Part shown: positions 17,213 through 24,854 of the stretch, piece by piece
Layout: every line of letters starts with the position of its first letter
Position numbering within the stretch: the first letter of the stretch is position 1
Assembly (NCBI RefSeq): GCF_034651555.1
Contig: NZ_JAYEEQ010000002.1
Location: forward strand, 1-64,000
From: Aurantibrevibacter litoralis
GTDB taxonomy: Bacteria > Bacteroidota > Bacteroidia > Flavobacteriales > Flavobacteriaceae
Direction of reading: 5' to 3'
DNA: 64,000 nucleotides
The notes under the pieces: model-generated
Seen by the model: only the letters and a program-made list of their open reading frames with translations
What the model was told of the DNA's origin: nothing
Databases searched by the model: none
Made by a program: the position numbers and the translations under genes

Positions 17213-17544
17213 AAATCGTTTTTTTTTTTTTTTACGTCTGAGTACGGAAAAGTCAGCGCACTGCTTGCGTATTGCGTGCGTCTGAGTAAGAAAGTCTTGC
17301 GTACTGCTTGCGTATCCCTCCGAAAGAAGCTAAAATCCATTTGCGCCTGAGTAAGCCGTCCACCTTTTCCAATGTATTGAACACCTAAAACCGCCGGATC
17401 TAATTTTAGATAAAATCGTTTTTTTGGGGATTGAGTAAGAGAAAATCATACTGCTTGCGCCTGAGTAAGCCGTCCAACTTTTTCCACGAATGTGATATCT
17501 CAAAACGGCACGGCATACCTTTTATAAGCACCCCGAAAATGTTT
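17213..17544. other. Cassette 12 body, no convincing gene
   Basis: This 330-bp body contains a 15-T run and internal direct repeats: ACTGCTTGCG at least three times, and GCCTGAGTAAGCCGTCCA twice. A 74-codon minus-strand frame starts at 17340 but runs through the R12 arm and loop and has low-complexity content, so I do not call it. It is probably a non-coding cassette. Confidence 0.55.
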
Positions 17545-17739
17545 GCTAACGGTCTAGCTATGCGTAGTGCGGAAGCAGATATTCTCAGAATTTCCAGTCA
17601 AGCCCATCGCAAAAGCGGTTTGTTTTGTTTTTCTTTTTTTTATCACAAAGCAAAATCAAACTGATTTTGCGATCTTATAAAGATACACAAACCATTTAAT
17701 AAAGGACCATACTCCGCATTACGCATAGGTTTTGTTAGC
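17545..17739. repeat. attC-like site R13 (copy of R12)
   Basis: Inside the cores it is identical to R12, including the long loop. Its left core is GCTAAC, matching the cassette 12 end, instead of GCCAAC. Confidence 0.9.
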
Positions 17740-18071
17740 AAATCGTTTTTTTTTTTTTTTACGTCTGAGTACGGAAAAGTCAGCGCACTGCTTGCGTATT
17801 GCGTGCGTCTGAGTAAGAAAGTCTTGCGTACTGCTTGCGTATCCCTCCGAAAGAAGCTAAAATCCATTTGCGCCTGAGTAAGCCGTCCACCTTTTCCAAT
17901 GTATTGAACACCTAAAACCGCCGGATCTAATTTTAGATAAAATCGTTTTTTTGGGGATTGAGTAAGAGAAAATCATACTGCTTGCGCCTGAGTAAGCCGT
18001 CCAACTTTTTCCACGAATGTGATATCTCAAAACGGCACGGCATACCTTTTATAAGCACCCCGAAAATGTTT
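17740..18071. other. Cassette 13 body, identical to cassette 12
   Basis: It has the same repeats and T run as cassette 12 and no convincing gene. The 74-codon frame recurs at 17643-17867. Confidence 0.55.
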
Positions 18072-18198
18072 GCTAACGTGTTGGCTATGGTTTGTTGCGT
18101 GTCTCGGCACTAAGATAGCAAAAAAACACAGATAGAAAATCTGAGAAGATTTTCGCAAATTGGCAATGACCTAGCAATGAACTATAGCCGGTGTTAGC
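18072..18198. repeat. attC-like site R14
   Basis: The cores are GCTAAC and GTTAGC. GGCTATGGTTTGTTGC pairs with GCAATGAACTATAGCC with both standard G/T wobbles plus one further T/G. The loop contains a GAAAATC/GATTTTC hairpin. Confidence 0.85.
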
Positions 18199-18206
18199 AA
18201 ACGTTT

Positions 18207-18779
18207 TTAATTCATATTCGGCATTATTAAACTCAATCCATAAAAGTAAATTACACCAATAATTAAAATTCCGATTAAGTTTAATTTCAAATTTTTGCTT
18301 TTAAGGTCAGTCCAAATTGTTTTTAATTTTTCCTTTTCAGAAACGACAACTTTCGTATTGGCTAAAAAATCTCCAATTCGCCTTTCGGGATTAATTAGTC
18401 CAAAAATAACTTCTAATGGCCAAGCTACAGCAATTGTCAAATTCCTGACAAAGCATTGTAATTCAGATGCTGGTTTTTCAGTTTTTCGATTGATAACTTG
18501 ATAACCTAAAATTCGTTTCGCAGGACTTTTAGCATTAAAAAAATCTTTGTTGATATAGATGAACATCATAAAAAAGAAAACCACAGAAAAAGTTCCATTT
18601 CCTATTTCCAATATTCCATTCGTAGCTAAAATCATTAGAAGAATCAATGTTGGAACGATAACGATAGTCATAATTATATGGTCCAATAACATACTTGAAA
18701 TCCTATGAAATCTTGGGTTGATTCCAGCAAGTTTATTAACCTCTTTACGCAAAACTCCTTTGTATTCTGTTTCGTTCAT
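18207..18779 (-). CDS. RDD family membrane protein (cassette 14)
   Basis: This 190-aa protein has an RDD-type first helix (FHRISSMLLDHIIMTIVI), a central NAKSPAKRILGYQV segment equivalent to the usual GKRLLGL(K/R)V, and NPERRIGDFLANTKVVV. An extra C-terminal helix follows. It is an inner-membrane protein of unknown function. It differs clearly from the RDD protein of cassette 1, so the two were acquired separately. Its start is 143 nt from the R15 core, leaving room for its own promoter, unlike most cassette genes. Confidence 0.85.
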   Translation of the reverse strand: MNETEYKGVLRKEVNKLAGINPRFHRISSMLLDHIIMTIVIVPTLILLMILATNGILEIGNGTFSVVFFFMMFIYINKDFFNAKSPAKRILGYQVINRKTEKPASELQCFVRNLTIAVAWPLEVIFGLINPERRIGDFLANTKVVVSEKEKLKTIWTDLKSKNLKLNLIGILIIGVIYFYGLSLIMPNMN

Positions 18780-18922
18780 TAAATCTCGACTAACGTCAAA
18801 TTTTGTTATTGATAATCAGTTATTTGTGGTTTTTGTAAATTTATTAATTTTCTCCAACATTTGATTGATTTTTTCTCGTTAGCTCGAGGAATTAATCGGA
18901 GCTTCTGATGTGGGGAATGTTT

Positions 18923-19051
18923 GCTAACGGTTTCGGCTATGCGTAGTGCGGGATTTCAAGGCACTTCACTTTCCGTTTAGCAGTTAGTTTATTTAATGTA
19001 ATTACTTCCATATCAGCACTTTTGCCCGCATTACGTATAGCCAATGTTGTA
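18923..19051. repeat. attC-like site R15
   Basis: The cores are GCTAAC and GTTGTA. The stem and loop are almost identical to R8 (GGCTATGCGTAGTGCGGG with CCCGCATTACGTATAGCC, two G/T wobbles). Confidence 0.9.
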
Positions 19052-19066
19052 GCACGTTTTTCTTTT

Positions 19067-19429
19067 TCATAAGTCCTCAACAAAGAAGATTGCATTGTTA
19101 TTCAAATCATAAAACCCAAATTCGCTAGTATTCCAAGCCGTCTTTAATCTCAATTTTTCTCTCTTTATTGTCCCTCTTTCTACCAATTCCTCGAAAATTG
19201 GCATTAAATTCTTTACAAAAACCTTTATCACAGAGCCTCCGAGAAGAGGGTCATCTTCTGTATCTGCATGCCACTGTAGATGGATACAAAGATTTTCTCT
19301 CCTCAAAACAGCATACATATTGTCTTTGTGGAGTAGTTTAAATCCGACTTTTTCTTCATACCAATCTACATCTCTATCAATATCTTGACTTGGCAGAACT
19401 GGCGATATTTCTAAAAACTTTGTTTTCAT
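19067..19429 (-). CDS. VOC (glyoxalase/bleomycin-resistance fold) protein
   Basis: This 120-aa single-domain VOC protein has the typical opening ISPVLPSQDIDRDVDWYEEKVGFKLL, a central CIHLQWHAD strand and a C-terminal YDLNNNAIFFVEDL. VOC proteins bind small molecules or metals and include bleomycin-resistance proteins and lyases; the substrate is unknown. It is second in a two-gene cassette, 13 nt after the cupin-like gene. Confidence 0.8.
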   Translation of the reverse strand: MKTKFLEISPVLPSQDIDRDVDWYEEKVGFKLLHKDNMYAVLRRENLCIHLQWHADTEDDPLLGGSVIKVFVKNLMPIFEELVERGTIKREKLRLKTAWNTSEFGFYDLNNNAIFFVEDL

Positions 19430-19442
19430 CTTCCTTTTTATT

Positions 19443-20195
19443 TTAGTGATGTTGTTTGCCGTATTTCTTCAAAGCGGTTTGAACGTCTAAAATTGGCACT
19501 TTGAGCGTTCCGTTTTTTTGGTCTTCTGATTCATAAATATCAAGATTGTGAATGTCATAATTTTTGTCGTTCAAGTCTAATATTATAACGTCAAATGTAA
19601 ATGCGGTTTCCGTATTGGCTATAAACCAATGGACATTATCTTTTTCATCAGAAATAGAGGAACTGTCTCCAACTTTTGCAATACGGTCAATAGAAGGTTT
19701 GATTAACAAATTTTGTCCTTCTTTATGGATTTTCTCGTAATGTCTTAGGTGCATTTCACCGTTTAATATCAAATGAGCAGAAGCCATATTGCTGTGCCCG
19801 TGTGGAATAATAGCTCTGTCTTTTTTCATTCCAAATATTTTTTTAACAAATACGGTTCTCTCGGGCAGACCATTTAGTTTAGGAAGTTTAACTGATTTTG
19901 TTGAAACACCTAAATCAGGATAATCAAAGCCCTTTATCAAATTGTCAAAATCAATAAATTTTAAAATGTCTTGAAGTTCGACTTTAGCATAGAGTTCTTC
20001 GATTTTTTTTTGCCATTGTATGGTGCTTATTGAATTCGTTTTCAAGTCGGCACAGTATTCATTGAGTTGAATTGCCCAATGGTCAGTTATAGGTTTAATG
20101 TCCTTTCCAATTGCATTAAATGCAAAAAGAGAGTCCATCAATGCAAAACTTGTAACAGTTGCTAAAATTCCTTTTGTAAATTCTCTTCTGTCCAA
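19443..20195 (-). CDS. Exported cupin-like protein with twin-arginine-type signal
   Basis: This 250-aa protein starts MDRREFTKGILATVTSFALM, a plausible Tat signal (RREF). After a helical region, residues about 120-215 carry a cupin pattern: HGHSNMASAHLILNGEMHLRHYE with metal-binding-type histidines, then a second conserved stretch around NVHWFIANTE. Export in folded form with a metal would fit Tat. The enzyme function is unknown. Confidence 0.65.
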   Translation of the reverse strand: MDRREFTKGILATVTSFALMDSLFAFNAIGKDIKPITDHWAIQLNEYCADLKTNSISTIQWQKKIEELYAKVELQDILKFIDFDNLIKGFDYPDLGVSTKSVKLPKLNGLPERTVFVKKIFGMKKDRAIIPHGHSNMASAHLILNGEMHLRHYEKIHKEGQNLLIKPSIDRIAKVGDSSSISDEKDNVHWFIANTETAFTFDVIILDLNDKNYDIHNLDIYESEDQKNGTLKVPILDVQTALKKYGKQHH

Positions 20196-20220
20196 TGGTT
20201 TTCGTTTTTCTCAAATGTGC

Positions 20221-20349
20221 TACAACGGTCTCGGCTATGCGTAGTGCGGGATTTCAAGGCACTTAACTTTCCACTTAGCTGTTAGTTTATTTAATGTAAT
20301 TACTTTCATATCAGCACTTTCGCCCGCATTACGTATAGCCAATGTTGGC
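20221..20349. repeat. attC-like site R16
   Basis: The cores are TACAAC and GTTGGC. It belongs to the R8 subfamily with both G/T wobbles and a near-identical loop. Confidence 0.9.
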
Positions 20350-20357
20350 AGACGTTA

Positions 20358-21746
20358 TTATTTTTTTATTAAATTGCTTGTAACAAATTCTAATGCTTGT
20401 TTAGATTCTATTTCTATATTTGGTTTTACTCCATTTTGGTCAATTTTATATCCGTCTGAAGTATAGTAATCTGCTGTCGGAACAATTAAGGAATATCCAT
20501 TTTGTAAATCAAACAATTCTCCATTTAACATCGCTCCTGCTGTGGTTTCTCCAATTATTGTCGCTCGATTATGTTGTTTTAAACTATAAACAATAGGTTC
20601 GCAAGTGCTTGCTGTATTACTATTTGTTAATATAAAAAGATTACCTTGATATGTGTCTTTATTTGGAATTACTTTAAGAACCAAACCTTCTTTTTCGTGA
20701 ATTCCTTGTATAATCAAATCATAATTTGATGCTGAAAAATCAGGAAATTGATTGTATTCATTTAATTGGGGAATTTTGTTGTGTTTAGAAAACCATTTTT
20801 GCGTAAGAAAAACACCGCCAATTATTGTTGTATCAACTACATTTTTAGCGAATTCCATTCCTGCCTCTACGGTTCCACCTGAATTATTTCTTAAATCTAC
20901 AATCAGGTTTTGAAAGTTTCTTTTTTTGATAATAGAAAAAACACTATCCATTTCTTTTGCACTTCCACTAAATGACTCTATTTTTAAATAAGCCGTTTTT
21001 TCTGATTTTTCTTCTAAACTTACAAAACGCTTTGAATATCCTATGTTTTTTTCATCATTAGTCGATGGTTGATTTTTTAAAAGTGAATAGTGAGAAATTG
21101 GTAAATTATCTGCAAAATAATAATATGTAAATATAAGTTCTACATCATCCATTACTTTTTCCGATTTATTTTTAATCTTTGTTTCAAAATTTTCCCATTC
21201 CTTTGTTTTTAAAATTCTGGGGTTGAAAATCTTATTTTTTGTAACTTTGATGGCTTGATTTACAATGGTTGGATAATCAGAAAGAGGTGACTTTATTGTT
21301 GTTTTGTTTCCTGAAATACTTCCTCTGTGTTTTTGATTTTTATTTGTTAGCTTAGCTGTTAGAGAGTCATTTACAATTTTTCCGTTGAAATAATAGTTCC
21401 CCATTACTGACCTAAAAATTCCTTTTAAAATTAAAGTATCATTTCTCTTTTCTATTATTCCATCGGTTATATTTAATAATGAACCGTGTTTAAAATCACT
21501 GGTAAAAATTTTAGCTAATGTAGATTTCCAAAATCCTAAAATGTCATTTGTAGCTTTTTTTCTTGTATAAGCATTAAATGTACTTTCATCGGTCTCAAAC
21601 GTAAAAATTGTTTTAGCTAATCCAATATCATTGCTATTTAATTCGATTAACCATTTTCCTTCAATCTCAGAAAATGAACCTTGTTTTTGAGCATTACAGC
21701 TAATTGTTATTCCGATGGTTAAAATAAAGATTAATTTTTTAATCAT
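20358..21746 (-). CDS. S41-family peptidase, lipoprotein (cassette 16)
   Basis: The start is placed at MIKKLIFILTIGITISC (21746). An upstream in-frame Met at 21809 would run through the R17 arm and bury the signal sequence. The 462-aa product has a lipobox at ITISC. The C-terminal half has S41 motifs: NLIVDLRNNSGGTVEAG (about 285-300), TNSNTASTCEPIVYSL (nucleophile-bearing TASxxE) and IGETTAGAM. S41 proteases cleave C-terminal regions of periplasmic proteins. The start lies 22 nt from the R17 core. Confidence 0.85.
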   Translation of the reverse strand: MIKKLIFILTIGITISCNAQKQGSFSEIEGKWLIELNSNDIGLAKTIFTFETDESTFNAYTRKKATNDILGFWKSTLAKIFTSDFKHGSLLNITDGIIEKRNDTLILKGIFRSVMGNYYFNGKIVNDSLTAKLTNKNQKHRGSISGNKTTIKSPLSDYPTIVNQAIKVTKNKIFNPRILKTKEWENFETKIKNKSEKVMDDVELIFTYYYFADNLPISHYSLLKNQPSTNDEKNIGYSKRFVSLEEKSEKTAYLKIESFSGSAKEMDSVFSIIKKRNFQNLIVDLRNNSGGTVEAGMEFAKNVVDTTIIGGVFLTQKWFSKHNKIPQLNEYNQFPDFSASNYDLIIQGIHEKEGLVLKVIPNKDTYQGNLFILTNSNTASTCEPIVYSLKQHNRATIIGETTAGAMLNGELFDLQNGYSLIVPTADYYTSDGYKIDQNGVKPNIEIESKQALEFVTSNLIKK

Positions 21747-21768
21747 ATTTCGTTTTTTTATAATGACT

Positions 21769-21897
21769 GCCAACGGTTTGGCTATGCGTAGTGCGGGATT
21801 AGAATGCACTTCACTTTCAGTTTGCTGTTATGTTTGTTAATATTCATTTACTTTCAAATTAGCTCTAAAACCCGCATTACGTATAGCCGTTGTTGTG
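21769..21897. repeat. attC-like site R17
   Basis: The cores are GCCAAC and GTTGTG. The stem is identical to the R8 type with both G/T wobbles, but the loop is diverged. Confidence 0.9.
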
Positions 21898-21903
21898 CTT
21901 TCG

Positions 21904-22644
21904 TTATTTTATTTCTACTGTTTTAAATATTTTCATTAATTCGTTTTTGTCAAATTCCATATCTGACTTTATTCCGATTGATAATTCATTTTTTGATTCG
22001 CCATAAATAGGCTTAAAATTCACGCTTGAAATATTCGGATTTTCTTTGTCTTTCCACAACGATATCGTCCTTTTGTGTTTTCCAATTGTGTCTATTGTCA
22101 ATTCGTAATTTTCAAATTGCTTCCTCTCTTCATTTGGTATGCAAAAAGGAACTTTAAATTCCGCTTCTTCATATTCAAAGGTGTAATAATACTCGCAATT
22201 GTTTTTAAAATTATTATGAAAAGCAATACTATCGGTCATTTTATGTAAAGTCAAATTCTTTATCTTTTTAATGATTTCTCTTGGATTTACTCCTCCATTT
22301 GCGTCTTCGTAGGGTTTTAAGTCTATTTGGTTAAAGAACTTTTGGGTAGTTTCAAAATCCATTCCTTTTCGGCTTTCCTCAATATAGGTTTTTTCGTCCA
22401 ATGGTGGTTTTGGTGAATACCAACCATAATCAAAAAAGAAAGTCGATTTTCTACTTTTTATTTCTCCAACAAAGGAATCAGTTCCGTCAACCTTTTTGTA
22501 TTTGAAATCAGTTGGCAGAATAATACTGAACAAATCGAAATCAATTAGATGACTTTTCCCGTCTTCTTGAGGGACGTAATTCACTCCGTTATTACAGCTG
22601 ATTAGTAGTAGAAGTGAAAATAATATGATTATGTTTTTTTTCAG
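21904..22644 (-). CDS. Hypothetical lipoprotein with probable CTG start (cassette 17)
   Basis: The frame upstream of the first ATG/GTG candidate (22584) encodes KKNIIILFSLLLLISCNNG, an evident lipoprotein signal. In-frame TAA lies five codons before CTG at 22644-22642, and no ATG lies between. The real start is therefore probably CTG (or a mutated ATG), giving 246 aa with the cysteine at about residue 17. The mature part is a soluble domain of unknown family. Starting at 22584 would remove the export signal. Confidence 0.65.
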   Translation of the reverse strand: MKKNIIILFSLLLLISCNNGVNYVPQEDGKSHLIDFDLFSIILPTDFKYKKVDGTDSFVGEIKSRKSTFFFDYGWYSPKPPLDEKTYIEESRKGMDFETTQKFFNQIDLKPYEDANGGVNPREIIKKIKNLTLHKMTDSIAFHNNFKNNCEYYYTFEYEEAEFKVPFCIPNEERKQFENYELTIDTIGKHKRTISLWKDKENPNISSVNFKPIYGESKNELSIGIKSDMEFDKNELMKIFKTVEIK

Positions 22645-22667
22645 TTTGAATGTTTTTTATAATGAAG

Positions 22668-22796
22668 CACAACGGTCTCGGCTATGCGTAGTGCGGGATT
22701 TCAAGGCACTTCACTTTCCGTTTAGCAGTTAGTTTATTTAATGTAATTACTTTCATATCAGCACTTTCGCCCGCATTACGTATAGCCATTGTTGGC
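22668..22796. repeat. attC-like site R18
   Basis: The cores are CACAAC and GTTGGC. It belongs to the R8 subfamily with both G/T wobbles and a near-identical loop. Confidence 0.9.
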
Positions 22797-22802
22797 ATTT
22801 CG

Positions 22803-23714
22803 TTATTTTTTATTTTTCTTAATCGACTGTTTTATAAGGCTTAAAATATATTCTAAATCCTCGTCTGAATTTATTTGTAATTCATAATCTCCATTTCCCC
22901 AATGTCCTGTCGAAGAGACGTCTCTTGTAATTCCTTTCGGGTCGTCAAGTTCTCCAATTGTCATATTAATCCACATTTTCAATGCTTTCCGTTGCGGATG
23001 AATATCAACTACGTTTCTTCCCGAAACAAAAGCGATATATTTCTTTTTTGGTTTAATCTCAATATTGTCAAAATTCAGAATTGCGTTTTTCATTTTTTCG
23101 TACAATTCCTTAATTTCCTCACTTGCATTTTCTAAATGTTCTTGCTCGGAATAAACTTTTATTTCTTTCGCAACATTGTCAATTGTATGGTCAGTTTTGG
23201 AAATAGTTTTTATGCTCTCTTGAGCTCCGGATTTCTGTATTTGTTCAAACGAAACGGTATTATTTTCAAATCTTTTTACTTCCCATAATTCGATTGGCAA
23301 GTCCTTAAAATTAATTGCCTCACGTTGATAGTTTGTAAATGCTGGAGAAACAAATAAAACTCTTGATTGAGACCAATCCACATCATTCCGTTTGAGTGTT
23401 TTGTCAAGATTTTCATTGAATTCCAAAATGAAGTCGGCTTTGTTATTTAGCATTAAAGACAAGTAGGCATATCCTTGGTCAATTACGCTGAAATTTTTAT
23501 CTCGTTTGTACTCAATTATAACAAAAGCGTTGGCTTCTTTGTCAAACGCAAGAGTGTCAATTCGGAAGTTATTTAGAGAAAATTCAGATTTCACAAAGTC
23601 AAGTCCGAGAATTGTCTTTAGATTACTTTCGGTCAATTCTTGAATGTCTTTTTCAAGTCGGAAAGGTTTTTCCTTTATGTATTCTAAAGATTTTTCAATT
23701 TTAAATAATGCCAT
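22803..23714 (-). CDS. Nuclease-like protein with DUF5655 C-terminus (cassette 18)
   Basis: This 303-aa protein has an N-terminal region resembling NucS/PD-(D/E)XK nucleases: FRIDTLAFDKEANAFVIIEYKR (about 50-71) gives the D...ExK arrangement. After a helical linker, the C-terminal domain (about 185-300; KKYIAFVSGRNVVDIHPQ, GHWGNGDYELQINS) is the DUF5655 type. It probably acts on DNA; a defence role fits the cassette context but is inferred. Confidence 0.75.
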   Translation of the reverse strand: MALFKIEKSLEYIKEKPFRLEKDIQELTESNLKTILGLDFVKSEFSLNNFRIDTLAFDKEANAFVIIEYKRDKNFSVIDQGYAYLSLMLNNKADFILEFNENLDKTLKRNDVDWSQSRVLFVSPAFTNYQREAINFKDLPIELWEVKRFENNTVSFEQIQKSGAQESIKTISKTDHTIDNVAKEIKVYSEQEHLENASEEIKELYEKMKNAILNFDNIEIKPKKKYIAFVSGRNVVDIHPQRKALKMWINMTIGELDDPKGITRDVSSTGHWGNGDYELQINSDEDLEYILSLIKQSIKKNKK

Positions 23715-23748
23715 TTATCTTCTCGATTTTTGTTTTTTCATAATGAAT

Positions 23749-23879
23749 GCCAACGTATCGCAGCTAAGAAACGTGGGGCATTTCGGAGCGAGTACCTGTC
23801 CACCGAAACAAGAGTTGCTATAGAGAACAAACCTTGCGGAAACCACTGTCCGCCCCATGTTTTCTTAGGTGCTGTTGGC
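23749..23879. repeat. attC-like site R19
   Basis: The cores are GCCAAC and GTTGGC. CTAAGAAACGTGGGGC pairs with GCCCCATGTTTTCTTAG. The two G/T wobbles are kept with one adjacent bulge. The stem sequence is unlike any other site. Confidence 0.8.
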
Positions 23880-23887
23880 ATTAGTTT

Positions 23888-24586
23888 TTATTCCTTTCGG
23901 TCAATTGTTAAGTCCTTTTTTTGTCTTTTAATCCTTGCTTGATGCGAACGTCCTAAGTTTTTTCCTTTCTTAACCAATCGCAAGTTTGCTTTATCTCTAT
24001 GATAATTTTTAAAATTTTCGGCAAGTTCAATGTCTGTGAAATGATAAACTCCGTCCATGATTTCTGTGTATTGAACAGCATTTATGTCAATCCTGTGAAC
24101 TTCAATAAATCTGTCAACAATTACTGAAAACGTATTTGGTTGGCGGTGGTCAACATTCAATTCTTCCCATTTACATAATTCTCCCGTTTCTTGGCATTTT
24201 ACTTCACCTTTGGTTGAGAATTTTTTAAAGTAAGTCAGTTTAACATTTCTCAGGTCTTCGCTTATTGTTTCACGACAAGTTTTATTGAATTTCGCTAGCG
24301 GTTTAGACTTTCCATTTATACAGTTTAAATAGGAAAAAATTTCTTTAGAGCCGTCTTTCCGCGTTAACTCAAAACATTTTGTTTTATAACGGACTTCAAT
24401 AACTTGAATGCTTTCAATTCCACAACCAATTTTCTTTTCCTTGTCAGGGCGAAATTCTATTAGTCCAACCAAGTCTCTAAAATCATTTTCGTTAACTGTG
24501 TGTGGCGGTTCATATGAATTCAGTATCGCTTTATAATAATTAAGAGCGTCTTTCTTGTATTTAAATTCTTTGTCTCCTATTATCAT
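23888..24586 (-). CDS. HNH-like DUF3223-type protein (cassette 19)
   Basis: This 232-aa protein has an N-terminal segment (GDKEFKYKKDALNYYKAIL) resembling DUF3223/DCL-type domains. A C-terminal HNH-like part follows: VKCQETGELC, ELNVDHRQPNTFSVIVDRF (DH pair near 150) and YHRDKANLRLV (HxxxANLR, usual third HNH motif). Together these suggest a small nuclease. It is alone in its cassette; a defence role is inferred. Confidence 0.65.
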   Translation of the reverse strand: MIIGDKEFKYKKDALNYYKAILNSYEPPHTVNENDFRDLVGLIEFRPDKEKKIGCGIESIQVIEVRYKTKCFELTRKDGSKEIFSYLNCINGKSKPLAKFNKTCRETISEDLRNVKLTYFKKFSTKGEVKCQETGELCKWEELNVDHRQPNTFSVIVDRFIEVHRIDINAVQYTEIMDGVYHFTDIELAENFKNYHRDKANLRLVKKGKNLGRSHQARIKRQKKDLTIDRKE

Positions 24587-24608
24587 GTTCGGTTCTTTTC
24601 AAATTAAT

Positions 24609-24737
24609 GCCAACGGTCTCGGCTATGCGTAGTGCGGGATTTCAAGGCACTTCACTTTCCGTTTAGCAGTTAGTTTATTTAATGTAATTACTTTCATTTC
24701 AGCTCTTTCGCCCGCATTACGTATAGCCATTGTTGGG
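24609..24737. repeat. attC-like site R20
   Basis: The cores are GCCAAC and GTTGGG. It belongs to the R8 subfamily with both G/T wobbles. It is the site nearest the recombinase, separated from it by cassette 20. Confidence 0.9.
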
Positions 24738-24760
24738 CAATCGTACTTTTTTTCGTCCGT

Positions 24761-24853
24761 CTGTCAGCGTTGGCAAAGACATACTCTTTTGTAATTTTTG
24801 GTTGCAGCGTTGGCTGGTGCGAATTGCAAATGTGTATGGCTTTTAGCGTTGGC
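24761..24853. repeat. Second-family hairpin site c
   Basis: The core stem is 24780-24796 with 24822-24838: CATACTCTTTTGTAATT against AATTGCAAATGTGTATG. TCT faces TGT (two T/T mismatches) as in sites a and d. AGCGTTGG boxes lie at each end and inside the loop. It abuts the 3' end of the 349-aa gene. Confidence 0.65.
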
Positions 24854-24854
24854 A

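Larger units (their letters stand above)
17024..18077. repeat. Perfect 527-bp tandem duplication of a site-plus-cassette unit
   Basis: Copies 17024-17550 and 17551-18077 appear identical, including a 15-T run. Identity starts and stops at the core AAC: the left flanks read GCCAAC versus GCTAAC and the right flanks diverge right after AACG. The breakpoints at the core indicate duplication by site-specific recombination, or unequal exchange at the sites, very recently. Confidence 0.9.

Noticed and set aside
17116..17340. 74-codon frame, repeated at 17643-17867
   Set aside because: It spans the cassette site arm, loop and T run, is low-complexity and exists twice only because the unit is duplicated.
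18923..24737. Near-identical repeats R15, R16, R18, R20 as a CRISPR array or transposon ends
   Set aside because: Repeats are ~130 bp palindromes separated by whole genes of variable size, with no short spacers, no cas genes, no transposase and no target duplications.
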